64,000 bases of DNA. Source: Gossypium raimondii. Its lineage: Eukaryota; Streptophyta; Magnoliopsida; Malvales; Malvaceae. A program made the position numbers and the translations under genes. Below the pieces are notes generated by a model. It saw only the letters and a program-made list of their open reading frames with translations, had not been told where the DNA came from and searched no databases. The stretch spans positions 1,178,001 to 1,242,000 of the forward strand of contig NC_068569.1 of the NCBI RefSeq assembly GCF_025698545.1. Direction: 5' to 3'. Positions 34,070-46,036 of the stretch are shown here, piece by piece. Each line of letters opens with the position of its first letter. The stretch's first letter is position 1.

Positions 34070-37022
34070 CATAATGACCTAAATTTAAGGTAATTAGAAC
34101 AGTGGTTTCAGAACCACAAATTCAATTTAAAGAGAAGTTTATTTTAATATTTTTGCATGAATATTGATATGATAAGAAAATCGTATAAAAATATAGATAG
34201 AAAAATTTTACCGATTTAATGGTTAGTTAGAAAAGAAATTATTGAAGAAATTGGGTAAAAACAAGGTATTGAGACCTCAATCTCGTAAAACCGAGTCGAA
34301 AATATTTTTATAAATATTTATGAAACGTTAGTAATGTGGTATTAAAATTTCGTTAGAAAATTTTAATGTTTGGGTAGTAAATTAAATGAAAAGGACTAAA
34401 TTGGAAAAGGTGTAAAGCTGGTTGGGATGATTAAATAGCTTAAGTGTCTAATGAGGAAGGATTTAAAAGGAAATTAGACCCAAAATTTATTTGGTCTGGA
34501 CGGCAAGGGCATGAAATCAGCAAGTAAATGGATGATTTAAGGGCAAAATTGGAATATTACATAATTAACTAAATAAAATTAGGACTAATGTAGAAATATC
34601 TAGATTTCTTGTGATTTCTCTTCATTCTCATCAGCCAAAACGCCATAGGATGGGTTCTTTAAGCTGGTATTTCATAATTTTTTCACCAAGTGAGTTAATC
34701 CTTGCCTTTTTGTTGTAATTTTTGTGTTTTTAAAACTTTTACAACTAGGTTCTACTATTAAATTCATTAGTTTTTGATTTTATGGATGAAATTAAAACTC
34801 ACCATGGTTGAGTGCTGTAATTTTATGATGAAACAGCATGAAATTGAAGTTTTAATTTGTTTATGAGATGATATTATTAGGTAATTTCAATAGAAATTGA
34901 TTTTTAAGACCTAATTGTGAAAAAGTTAGAATTAAAGTCTAGTGCCCAAATTTTGATTCCCAGAGGTTATAAAGTAGTTTAAAGTGATAGAATAAAGTGT
35001 TAATTGAGAAAAATCAGCTCAATTGAGAGGTTAATTGAGTAGGGATGAAGTTATCATTTATTAAAAGCTTAGGGGAAATATAGTAATAAACATCTTGCAC
35101 TAAAACAGTTTTGGACAGTAGCAGTAGACTAACTTTGAAAAATCACCATATATTGTGAAAATCTAATTAGAGAATGAACAAAATATGGAATTAAAGCTTA
35201 TTGAGTCTAGTTTCTCATAGAAGAAACGGTGTAAGTAATGGAATTGTAAATTATGAGATATAATAAATTTTGTGAGACAAGGTTAGAATGAATTCGGGTT
35301 CCCCTGTTCTGACTTTGGAAAATCATCAAGAATTGAAGAAAAATAATTAGGGGTTAAAATTTACATGTTTAAATTATTAATGGGTCTTTTTTCAATAGAA
35401 ACAAACGGAAACATCATCCAAATTTTTTACTAAGAGATAATTAGTTTTTAGCAAAGAAATGTCGTAGCTGTCAGACAGTAGAATATGGGTAAGTTTGAAG
35501 ATTTTACTGTACTTATTGGTTGAACCAAAAATTCTGAAAATTTTATGGTAGAAAGGTATTTGAGTCTAGTTTCAGAAACACCAAGCAGTTTTTAATTTTA
35601 AATTCTGTAGCTTGAGATGTAAATAATTTAGTGACTACGACTCAAGTAGACAGCTTTAAATGAACTATAAATAATAGTGGAATTATAGAGAATGTTACAT
35701 ATGAACATGATATGTATTAAATTGATGATTAAATTTATTTATTTAGATCCAAAAAATTCAAATACAAATCTAGATCGAGGAAAGGAAAAATTTCGGGATT
35801 AGTAGATTTTTGAATACGAATAAGTATCGAGGTAAGTTCTTGTAACCTGAATTATATTCTTAAATGCTTGAAATGTATGTTATTGATGTGAATATGATTT
35901 AAATGTTCATTGTATGAAAATTGATGAAACATTGATATATTTGATAAAAAAGGGAAGAAATCTTAGTTGAATGAAAGGAAAATTCGATGGATCTTTAAAA
36001 AGGAATTGACGGTAAAAAAAAAATCTAGCCCAGGCGGATGATCCTATCCTAATATTACCCTCCCGAAGAAAGTGTGTAAAATGGATTTAGCCCGGACGGA
36101 TAATCCAAATTAGGGTTTGAATTTAGCCTGGACTAGTAATCCAAATCCAAGCTCATTAGAGTAAATTGTCATTGCAGGGGATTTAGCCTGGACTGGTAAT
36201 CTCGCTATAAGGATGAGGTTCGCGGGAGTTTGCTCTCTGAAATGGAAATGTGCGCACATGAATATGAATTGACGGACCTAGAATATTACGCTAAAAGTGT
36301 ACCTCTGAAAATCCATCGAAATTCTAAGAAATTCAATGGGATAAATATGAGAAATAATAAGGGTAATAGAAAACATGGAATTGATGAGTTCATCAATCAT
36401 TAATCTTTGTATTGAACTCATATGATGCTATTTGATTAATGTTTTGGTTGAGTTTGTGTGTGATAGGCAAATGGTAGATTGAATGGATGTATGAATATTT
36501 ATTGTATTGTATTGAAAATATTAGGTAAGTATAATTCTTGTTACATGAGCTTACTAAGCACAACGTGCTTAACCTGTTTCCTTTTTCCCTGATTCGTAGT
36601 ATTAAGAGCTCGGAGGTCAGATTTGGTCGGAGACACATCACACTATCAACTTCAACATTTTGGTATATTAAGAAACTTTATTTTGGAAATCAATGGCGTG
36701 TATAAGTTGATAAAGTAAATGTTAGTGTGAAATGAATGTAAAGTTAGCCACTGGTATGGTTATCAAATCCTAGTTTTGGTATGTGATGAGGTTATCTTAT
36801 AGATATGCGTAAATCTATCTTGAAAATATGTTGAATTGAATTGGTTGATTTGGTTTGATATCAGTGTATGTTTTGGGCTTCGGAGGCCCATCTAAGGGAC
36901 GTAATAATATGTTTCAATAAAAGAATAGTATTTAACTCGTAATAATGGAAAATTTAATTTGGAAAACTCCGGTAATGCCTCGTACCCTATTTCAGTGACG
37001 AATATAGGTAGGGGGTGTTACA
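34070..37022 (+). mobile_element. solo LTR of a related retrotransposon
   Basis: Plus-strand LTR of about 2.95 kb, from about 34070 (...TAATGACCTAAATTTAAGG) to GGGGGTGTTACA at 37022. It is the mirror orientation of the two LTRs to the left and shares their blocks (for example CTTTGAAAAATCACCAT near 35131 and GTGGTTTCAG near 34104). No primer-binding site follows it and no coding region adjoins it. Exact left end and target duplication are unclear. Old. Confidence 0.7.
36022..36204 (+). repeat. short-unit repeats inside the third LTR
   Basis: GATTTAGCC-GGAC-G-TAATCC words recur four times (from about 36022, 36083, 36120 and 36180) with spacings of about 60, 37 and 60 bp. The unit is unrelated in sequence to the arrays in the other two LTRs. 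Confidence 0.8.
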
Positions 37023-37944
37023 ATACCAATCATTTAAAATTTATAATAGGATATGTGTTTAAATATAAATGAAGTGTGCTAATGAGATGGATTATAGTGA
37101 AAAGAAAAACTAATCCTTAAAGAAATTATACTACATATGTCTATATAGCAAATTATTATAAAATACTAAAATTATATTTATGTTTAATAAAACCTAAAAA
37201 CCTATAAAAGAAAAAAAAACCTATACGAATATCTTTTTCTTTTTCTTTTTTCTTTTTACTATTTTGGGCTTTGTGTTTCATTCTTGATGTAGGCCTTATA
37301 GTTCGATCATATCCAAACTTCAATCGCTTTCTTATGGTAGTGGAAGAAAGTCAGCCCATTTAACTAGTCAAAGCTCAAATTTCAAAGGCAGGAGAAAATT
37401 TTGCTGTTGAAAAGCTTTTGTTGGTTGTAAGTTTGCCCGATCTTTTTTCGTGTCTTTTCCCCATTTCTAGCTATATGATTGCATGGCACCAACGCCCACC
37501 TGGTTCATTTTTGCAATTCAAGATCACCCAGAAAATTTCCTAAGGAAAAAATTGTCGGTACATCTCTTCTCCTGTTGTTAAACTTAAGCTATTTACATGT
37601 TTATATCTGTTTATGCATCATAGAGAATGAAACGATTTCCCATTCCTCTAAACAATCTGCATTAATATCATATTTCATGGCTTCTCTAATTTGATGGGTT
37701 TGTGTGTTTTAAAGATTTCAAGTCTTGCACAATGGCATTATAATGTAACCGTCTCAATTTAGTATTTATCATGTTCTTGATAGCAAATTTTCGTGTTTTT
37801 TTTTTGTGGATAAATCGTTACTGTTGACTGTAATTTGATGTTGTGCTGCTGTTCTTTGCAGAATTATTTGGTTACCCCACTTTCCTTCTTGTGAAAAATC
37901 CAATTGCTTGATTTCGTTTATTTGCCAAAGGGATTCAAACGAAA
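37023..37944. other. upstream region and probable 5' UTR of ARPC3
   Basis: No coding gene. Pyrimidine-rich sequence from about 37230 and a run of short ORFs near 37479-37694 are consistent with promoter and 5' UTR sequence of the gene whose ATG is at 37945. A 5' UTR intron is possible but not fixed. Confidence 0.4.
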
Positions 37945-39008
37945 ATGGTATCTAAATCTAAATCAATCTCTTTCCTTTACATATATATTATATCATAGCA
38001 TGTGCATGATACGGGTGAAAAACAAATTTTCCTTAGAAAGTTTAATGATAATAAAGCTTTGGTTGGAAATAGTAAAATTTAGAATAATAATGATGATGAT
38101 GATGGGTTTAAAAGTGTAGTTATTTATTAATTATTTTAACTTTTGGTTTTCTAGTACATTTCTTATCGATGAGACAAATTCAGTAAACTCTTAAATAATA
38201 GTACAGATAATTCATAACAATTTTAGTTATGGTAACTTTTTGTTCATATTCACTTGGAAATAAATGAGGGGCAGGTTTATCATTCTACTTTTGCTGATGA
38301 GGAAGGAATTACTAAAGCCTGTGGCTGCCCTTTACTTCCTTTGAAAAGTCGTAAAAAGGGTCCTGGTCCTGCTCCTGTTTCAGAACAAGGTGGGATTTAT
38401 GTTCTTTAATCAGCATCATTGTGTAGTTGTCCTTTTTCAAATCTTTGATTTGGTAATTCAAGATGGTATTGTTTTGTTTGCAGGCAAAACGGATATAGTT
38501 GATGAAGCCATCACATTCTTTCGTTGCAATGTCTTCTTTAGGAACTTCGATATTAAAGGCCCTGCAGATAAGCTCCTTATATATTTGACATTCTACATAA
38601 ATCTGTCTCTAAAGAAGCTTGAAGGTTGTAGAACCTTGGCTGAGGGGTCTAAGGCAATTCTTAACTTAGGAGTGGAAAATGTTACCATACCTGGTGAATC
38701 TGGTTTTCCTTTTACAGGGCTCTTTTCTCTTCCACAGTCTCAACAGGAAGCAGGTAAATCTCCTTAATGTTTGCCCTTTTTTATTTGGTACAATATTAAA
38801 TATCACATGCATTATTGAACTTGTAGTATCATGTAAATTGTTGGTTTCTTAAAATGCAGAATTGCTGAGGGATTATCTGAAGCAAATAAGAGAAGAGACG
38901 AGTGGGAGACTGTTGGGTGTTGCATATAGGCCTAATGGAACACCAAATAAGTGGTGGTTAGCATTTGCAAAAAGGAAATTCATGAACATTGCTCTTCTTG
39001 ATAAATAA
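37945..39008 (+). CDS. ARPC3: actin-related protein 2/3 complex subunit 3 (ARPC3, p21-Arc)
   Basis: Subunit of the Arp2/3 complex that nucleates branched actin in the cytoplasm. Coding exons: 37945-37947 (the ATG alone), 38275-38389, 38484-38753, 38860-39008. They total 537 nt (178 aa), the standard length of ARPC3. Family blocks are complete: YHSTFADEEG, KACGCPLLPLKS, KTDIVDEAITFFRCNVFF, DKLLIYLTFYINLSLKKLEG, GFPFTGLFSLPQSQQEAE, and the C-terminal NGTPNKWWLAFAKRKFMN. The first coding exon is only the start codon: ATG followed directly by the donor GTATCT. It joins an acceptor CAG at 38272-38274, giving M-V-Y-H-S, close to M-A-Y-H-S in Arabidopsis. The 38 bp in front of the ATG has no competing in-frame start. 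No damage seen. Confidence 0.94.
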
Positions 39009-40358
39009 CTTTTTACATGTGATAAGCCTGTTGAAATTTTGATATTATAACCTAGCATGTTTTGAATGCATTCTGCAACATAAAAGTAAAAAGAACCAGT
39101 TCACTAATTGGAAACTGATGTCAGCAGTTGCGTATTAAAAACCAAAGACACTTACGTCTTATACTGTGAAGTTATTGGCAATTCGTGCATTGTTTTGTCT
39201 TTCTTGTTGGTTTCTGTACGTGGATTTGATTGAAAGAAAGTAGAATGGGAGATGGTAAAGCATCAATCAGCAGCAACCACTTTTCCGAATGTTAATTTGA
39301 TCTAAAGATTCTATAAATTAACAAGCTTTTTCCTTTCTCTTTTTAGTTTTTTCTTTCAGCAAAGTATAAAATCATCAAGTTGCTGAATGGGAAATCTTTT
39401 CAAGAAATACTGGGCACCCACAGCATACATTTTACCAAATATTTAATACGACAGTTGAACTTGGAAATCTTAGGATTTAATGCGAAATGATGAGATTCCA
39501 AGCTTAGTCTATAATTGTTAAAAATTGGGACTAGGTATCATTAGAAATGGTGCTTCTATTTCAATATAGTTAAAATTAAACAGATTACATATATCTATCT
39601 TCCCAAGCATTAAAACATAATAAAATTGAATAAAGAATCTGAAATTGCTTTTAATGTTTAGAAAAGTGTGAATGAAGTAGACGTGTTTTAACTTTATCGA
39701 GGGAGCTGGAAAAATAGTGGACGCCCAAGGAAAGGTTAGCTACTAGAAATTGAGTCGCTTTTGCAACTTACGTGAAACAAATGCTACCTTGTAGGGAAGG
39801 ACTTAGGGTGGCATGTTCTGCTACGGTTTATGTTTTACTAGAGTTTGAATGAATTTCAAATTTATACCACGATAATTTCTCTCAAACACTTAAATATATT
39901 CAAAAAATTTGAAAAAAAGCATTATACCAAGCAATGATTCTTGCACCCCTTTTGGAGGCACCAACACTCCCAAAAAAGTACAAAGTTTTAATTTATGTTT
40001 TTTTATAATTGAAATAATTTTTTTATTATTTAAATTTATGGTTATATTATTTAAAGTTGTCAGGATGCAATTCTAGCTAAAAAATGAAGTTTAAAAATAC
40101 TTTGCAAACTCCAAAAAGAGAAAAAGAAGAAGAAGCTGCTTCCTAAAGGCTAAATCCTTTGAACACAAATTTTTTAAGAACAAAGCTAACAAATAAAAAA
40201 CCAGTTGATTGAATGAAGAATTCAATTTTTATCAACAGTTCATTTACAACAACAAATAGATACCCAATTTTCTATGTACCAAACCAAAAGACCGCTAATC
40301 ATAGAAAAAACCAAACAAAGACAAAAACATGATCATTAATCACTAAATATGAACATCA
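39009..40358. other. intergenic spacer between ARPC3 and the ARM gene
   Basis: 3' flanks of two convergent genes plus AT-rich spacer; no further gene recognised. Confidence 0.5.
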
Positions 40359-41531
40359 TCAAGGTGAAGATCCCCACAAAACTTCAGCAATTATGGTAGC
40401 AGCCTCAGCATCATTAACAGATGCTTCCCTAACTTTCTCCAGAATCTCTGCTTTAAAAGCCCTTTTCTCCCTTTTCCTCAACCCTTCCCCAACCTCTAAT
40501 TGCACTGCAAACCTTGCCACACAGCTTGCAAATGGATGATTCTCTAAAAATTTCTTTTCTCTTTTCTGCCCCTCACTCTCCTCATTCTCATTTCCATACT
40601 TTCCCATCCCTATCAAATCACCACCAAATTCTGACCTCTGCAACTCCACAAGTTTCTCTATCAACCCCCCATTAAGCATCGCTTCAACAGCTTCTTTACG
40701 TCCAAAGTAACCAATCTCAAGAATGCAATCAAAGACCACAACTTTCATGCTCAAATCTTTGGATTCTAATAAAGTTAAAATCTTGGGAAGTTCTCCATTA
40801 CAGAGTATTTCATCAACAAATGGAGATTTAATAAATTTAATCAACTCACATAGAATTTTTACACTATGGGCTGATTTCATCTCCAAAAGAGCTTGAATTG
40901 TATCTCCCATATTCACTTGTCCGACGAAGACATCCTTGTTGAATCGAATCAAAGCGGCTACACAAAACGCAGCTTGTTCCCTGATCTGTTTTGAACAATT
41001 CGGGTCGCAAAGCACTGTTTGTAAAACCGAAAAGGCTTTCGATTTCAAGACTGAATCCTGTAACTCGGGATTAAACCCTTGTGATACTCGGACTTCAAAC
41101 TGACTCAGTAACCGAGCTAACTCGTCCTCGTCCTTCCACGGATCTTTCAAAGCATTTATCAAGCTATCGATACTCCCACGATCCATCAAGGCTTGAACCT
41201 CGGACTCAATCGAGCCAGCAACTCGAGAGATGGAATGAGTCGACACACGACGAGTCAAAAAACTCCTGAGACCATAACCACGATTCCTTTCTAGGGTTTC
41301 GACGAGGATCTTGAGCTCAGCCAAGTGTCGGGAAAGAGTAGAAAGATGTGGGTCTTTCGAGATGATCGAATCGGACTCGGTTTCAAGCTCGAGAAGAGCT
41401 TTAATGGGAGATGAGTTAGACTGAACCGATTTGTAAGTTGGATGAGCTTGTAACTCGTGGGATGCTTGTTTCAAAGCTTCGAGAAGCTTCAGAACTCCAG
41501 GGTCGTCTTCTTTGGGCGATGAGTCTTCCAT
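40359..41531 (-). CDS. armadillo-repeat-like protein, plant-specific
   Basis: Intronless ORF of 390 aa starting MEDSSPKEDDPGVLKL. The first 70 residues are helical and polar (LKLLEALKQASHELQAHP). The rest is a series of Leu-rich helix pairs typical of ARM/HEAT folds: IREQAAFCVAALIRFNKDVF, SVKILCELIKFIKSPFVDEI, LPKILTLLESKDLSMKVVVF, KEAVEAMLNGGLIEKLVEL. A charged insert (NENEESEGQKREKK) sits near residue 315. No U-box or kinase domain is visible, so this looks like the ARM-only family related to plant U-box ARM proteins. Function unknown; ARM repeats normally bind other proteins. Codon use and length support a real gene. A short upstream ATG-containing frame overlaps its 5' UTR. Confidence 0.85.
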   Translation of the reverse strand: MEDSSPKEDDPGVLKLLEALKQASHELQAHPTYKSVQSNSSPIKALLELETESDSIISKDPHLSTLSRHLAELKILVETLERNRGYGLRSFLTRRVSTHSISRVAGSIESEVQALMDRGSIDSLINALKDPWKDEDELARLLSQFEVRVSQGFNPELQDSVLKSKAFSVLQTVLCDPNCSKQIREQAAFCVAALIRFNKDVFVGQVNMGDTIQALLEMKSAHSVKILCELIKFIKSPFVDEILCNGELPKILTLLESKDLSMKVVVFDCILEIGYFGRKEAVEAMLNGGLIEKLVELQRSEFGGDLIGMGKYGNENEESEGQKREKKFLENHPFASCVARFAVQLEVGEGLRKREKRAFKAEILEKVREASVNDAEAATIIAEVLWGSSP

Positions 41532-44503
41532 TTTTTTGTTGCAGATGAAGATTTTCTTCTTTCACGGTTTACACAGAAACAAACAACAATAGACTCTGGT
41601 TTTAGGAGGCGGCGAGAGTATAATGGAGAAAAGTCGCTCAGCCACCGGTTTATATTCGAGCCGCTCGGGCTTTGTGATTTTTTATTTGTAATTTTCCACG
41701 TGTACTTATATCGATAGAAACCATTATTTAACACTAATAAACTCTTTTATCCCTTACTCTATTATTTTGTAAAGGGTAATCACTTTTTCCGGTTAATTTG
41801 GAAACTACTTTTCATATTGGTTTAAATTTCATTTTGGTCCAAGTTTTTATATTGAGAATTATTTTTTATCTAAATTATTTAAACTTGACAATTACTACTA
41901 TATTAAGTTGATTTTTAGGTTAATCCTTGATATTTTCTCGAAAGCTTAAAATCCAAACTTTAATACAAGTTCATATGCTAATTTGAGCAAAAAAGAAGTC
42001 TAACTTTCGATATAAGAATAATTGCTTAACTAGGCCCTAATATGAAAATAATTATGAAGTTCAAAGATTAACTAAGCCAAAAAATTTTTGATCCCAATGT
42101 AAGAATTGTCACCAAATTTAAATATCAAATAGTAATTTAACCCTTTTATAAAATTACGTAAAAAATTAACGCTTTTTATATAATATTAAAGTAAGATATA
42201 AAAGTAATATAATTCGAACTCGAGTAATTGACAATAATTTTAATCACGACTATATAATTGAATAAACATATTCATGTATGTTGATATAACTAATTATATA
42301 ATATCTTTCCCTGCACAAAAGAAAGTATAATATAAGTTGAATCCATTCTTTTCTTTCAATACATTGATACATTATATTCACAGGAAATTCACAGGAATAT
42401 TTGGATGGATTATTATTTATCTCAAATAAAAAAATATTATTAAATTGAAAAATTATCCATTATATATTTGTAAAGAGGAAAATAAGATCTTTATGCCTAT
42501 TTCCTTTAGCTTTTAAAGAACAAAGTTTTTATTTTTTCTATGATGATCTAGACATTTTAGTCAAAAGGGGGAAGTTATCAGTCAAAATTTGTTGAGTAAT
42601 TGGTTTGTTGGTTAGCATTTAACAAATTAATAAAGCCCATTTCCCTATATCTTTTACCTCTCTTGTTTTCAATGCTTATTTTCCGTTTAAGTTCTTGAAA
42701 GGATCCCCATAAGTAAAGCATTTTCTGTTTCTTATTTTGACTTTTTAAAAAATAAAAATTTGAATTTTCTTTTCATTTAATTTATTTTCGTGGATTGGAA
42801 AGGCGATTTACCTACACTTAAACGTTTATAATGCTAGTTTAGCATATCGGAATCAAAAGATAATCTTGGCCCAAGAATATGAGCCACTTGTTCAATTTTC
42901 CAGCATGGAAAAAGATTGGTTCAGCTTTAATGTGGGACCCAACTCTAATTTATTAATTTCTTCTTGCAAGAATAGATGTTTCGCTTCTCATGTGGTTGAA
43001 TAAGAGACAGAATGAGGCCCCAAGTAATATAAAAATTTAAAAGCGACTACCATTAACTTAAAAAAAAACAAATATATATTTAACATCGCAGAAGCTAATC
43101 TTATATTAGACTTGGGTAAGGAGTATTTTTATCTCAAATAAACCTCAAATTAAATAGTAAATAATATATTATATTTAAATTTAACTATAAAATATGTAAA
43201 ATTGGTATAAATATATATTTAATATTTTTATTGATATATGAATAGTAAAATAAGCTATCAAGCTAGACTAATTTTGATTTGGGATTAAAAATATTTTTAA
43301 AATTTGATCGTACCACAGCTTGACACAGTAAACAATTCTAATTACATGTTAATTTATTTCATGTGTCTATTTTATTTAGTATATTTTATTAAGAGAATAT
43401 TATTAAATTGTTAATATGATTTAAATTTAAAATTTAACATAGATTTGAACACACAAATATTATTTTTTATGAAACAATTTTCCACATTAATAATTCCATT
43501 AATCAAATATAATAATATTAATTAAAATATAAAAAATCGTAATTATTTTAAACGCGTATTCGTAGTCATTTAATAAATACCCAAATTCTTGCAGTGTGCC
43601 CCAGCCCTCAGCCATTATTCCGTGGGCTAAATTAGTTGAAGTTAGCCTATCAATGGGTTAGCTCATCCAAGTGATATAAAGCCCATTACACAATGCTTAT
43701 TATTGAAAAATTATCTTATCTATAATTATTAGATTTTTTATTTTTTTAAACCAATTAACAGCACATTAATTCTTAGAATATTTTTTAAATAAATTATAAA
43801 AAAATAAATAATAAAAACTCCAAATATGAGAATGAAAAAAAACAAACACAAAGAGTACAATTTTTTTTTTCGATTAAATATTTTGTTTTGATAAAAAAAA
43901 TTAAACAAGCCGCTGAAATTATCCGATCTTTTATCGCCACATGTATTCCATAAGGCCACGCAAATCATGAGCAACACAACAAACGGTGGTCTCAGATTCT
44001 AAAGTAAGCCACCTTGGCCCTTACGGCATGTCCTTTTAGGGTAAAAACTTCATAATACATCACAATATTATACCTAAAAAATTTTAGTCCACTGATCATC
44101 AAAAATTATAAAATCTATCACTCAATTAATTACATTTATATTCTTCTTCAATCGCATACTTAGATTAATTTTATGATGAAGATGATATGATAGTTCTAAA
44201 TAGAAAATCATTGTTGGAGGAGACGAAAAACTTACAGAAGCAGCAGAGGAATTTTAAGGTTCTTGGATTTTACGAAAGAGTCGAGATAAAAAATTCCATA
44301 TTGTAATGATTTTTTTTTCTTTTGGCAAAACACACCGATATATATGATTCTAAAAAAAATTCAAAACGATATATTATGAAGATTGTTTAAAGAAGTGCCT
44401 AAAATTAGATAAATTAACTCTTATATAATTTAAAATACGTAATTTTGGTTTTTCCATAAAAAATTTCTATTAAATGATGGCATGGAACATGCTAAAATTA
44501 TTT
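41532..44503. other. AT-rich intergenic spacer
   Basis: Promoter side of the ARM gene to about 41750, then AT-rich DNA. No gene or RNA recognised. About 41760-42130 may hold decayed MITE sequence (words such as TTAATCCTTGATATTTTC), without definable ends. Confidence 0.4.
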
Positions 44504-46036
44504 TTATGCATAAACTATAAAAGTGGTCACTCAACTATTCTTTTTCGTCAGTCTTTTAACTTTTATATATTCTATCAATTTGATCCAAATATAAAAAATT
44601 CAACAAATTTATCCCTTAATGTTTACAGAATTTTTCATTTTAGATCCAATTCTAAAAAAATAAAAAATTTTGGCTCTTGATATTTACAAAATCTGTCAAT
44701 TTTGTCTTTAACTCTATTTTTTATTACAAAAATCATTTTTAACCCTTTCTAACCAATCAGCTAACTAGTGCTCGCAACGGGATGGGGTAGGGCGGTCTTT
44801 TGCCCACCCGACCCTGTCTCGATGCTCTACGCCATGCCTTGACCCAATCCCAACTTTAAAAAATTTAACCCACTCTGAACCTAGACCCGAAAATTAATAG
44901 TATACCCAAATTCTATATGATCCGACTTGAATTTAATTTAAATTAGTTTTTTTTTAAAATATGATTAATTAGATTTGACTAATGATTTATCTCTAGAGTT
45001 GTGTGCTAATGTATATTCACACACATGTTGTGGTTACAATAAAGAAGAAAAAGAAGGAATAAAGGTTCATTTAATAATTTATTAAACTAGGAAGATAGAA
45101 AATGGGGAAAATAACCTTACAAGGGTGAAAGGGGACTAGTATAGATGCAGTGGTGGTAAATAATGAGACTAGTAGTGATGAATTTTGGATTTTTAATTTA
45201 GTTAATATTAAATATGTATAAAGGGTAATTTCATAAATATATCAGGCGTGGCTATTTCATTCTAAACTTGGTCCCGACTTAACCTGATTGCTTTTAAAAA
45301 TTAACCAGCTTCGACCTTAACTTTAAGAAAAAAACCCAACACTATCGGGTCGAATCAGCTCGGAACCCATCAGATTCAGATTTTTTTTTTGCCATCCCTA
45401 CAACTATGGATATTAAAAAAAGAAAAATATTACCCTCTTTCAAGTCTCTCTTGCAAAACAACTCTTAAAAGTTAGTATAAAACACAAAAAAAATTAAGAT
45501 CTAAATGAAAGTAAAGGCGTTAAAAACGTTATCTCTTTGAGTAGTAATGCAACCAATTATTCCAAATAGGTTCCAAATCTATTGATTTGCCCCAATATGA
45601 AGCCTAAATTATTGTAAAAGAAATTGTTGCAAGTGACTTGAAAGAGTATACTCTTTTCTTATTTTAATATTTCACATGGGTTAGCCGATGGGTTATAAAT
45701 GATTAAATATATATATTTTAAATATATATATTAATTTTAGAGTTATCACTAACTTGATAGATTTTGTAAATGTTGAGGGCCAAATGTATTAATTTCTTTA
45801 GAATTACAACTAAAATGATAAATTTTGTAAACATTGAGAGCTAAATTTGTTGAAATTTTTATATTTAAGATCAAATTGATAGAATGTGTAAACATTAGAG
45901 GCTAACTTTATTACTAGACCAATAAGAAAAGGCCCACGTTAGCTTAGATTGACTAAAATATTTAATGTCGAAAAGTTTAATGATCAAATAAAAAAAAAGT
46001 AATAGTTGGATGATCATTTTTATAGTTTACTCATAA
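44504..46036. mobile_element. large inverted-repeat element (MULE-type MITE style) with nested hAT MITE
   Basis: The left end reads ATGCATAAACTATAAAAGTG and GTCACTCAACTATTC. The right end, reverse-complemented, reads ATGAGTAAACTATAAAAATG and ATCATCCAACTATTAC. The mirrored arms extend for some 200 bp: TTCTATCAATTTGATC and TTCAACAAATTTA occur in both. The element is about 1.5 kb because another one (44766-45400) sits inside. The terminal sequence resembles the element at 58418-58686, which has a 9-bp duplication. No clean duplication was found here. Confidence 0.55.
44766..45400. mobile_element. hAT-like MITE nested in a larger element
   Basis: It starts TAGTGCTCGCAACGGGATGG and ends with TTTTTGCCATCCCTA (reverse complement TAGGGATGGCAAAAA). 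The flanks CAGCTAAC (44758-44765) and CAACTATG (45401-45408) agree at only 5 of 8 positions, so the duplication is eroded or the ends are a few bases off. GC-rich arms (GGGTAGGGCGG on the left, ATCGGGTCGAATCAGC on the right) enclose an AT-rich core. Confidence 0.5.

Noticed and set aside
37479-37694. 71-codon ORF upstream of ARPC3
   Set aside because: Lies in the probable 5' UTR/promoter of ARPC3 and is not conserved as far as I can judge.
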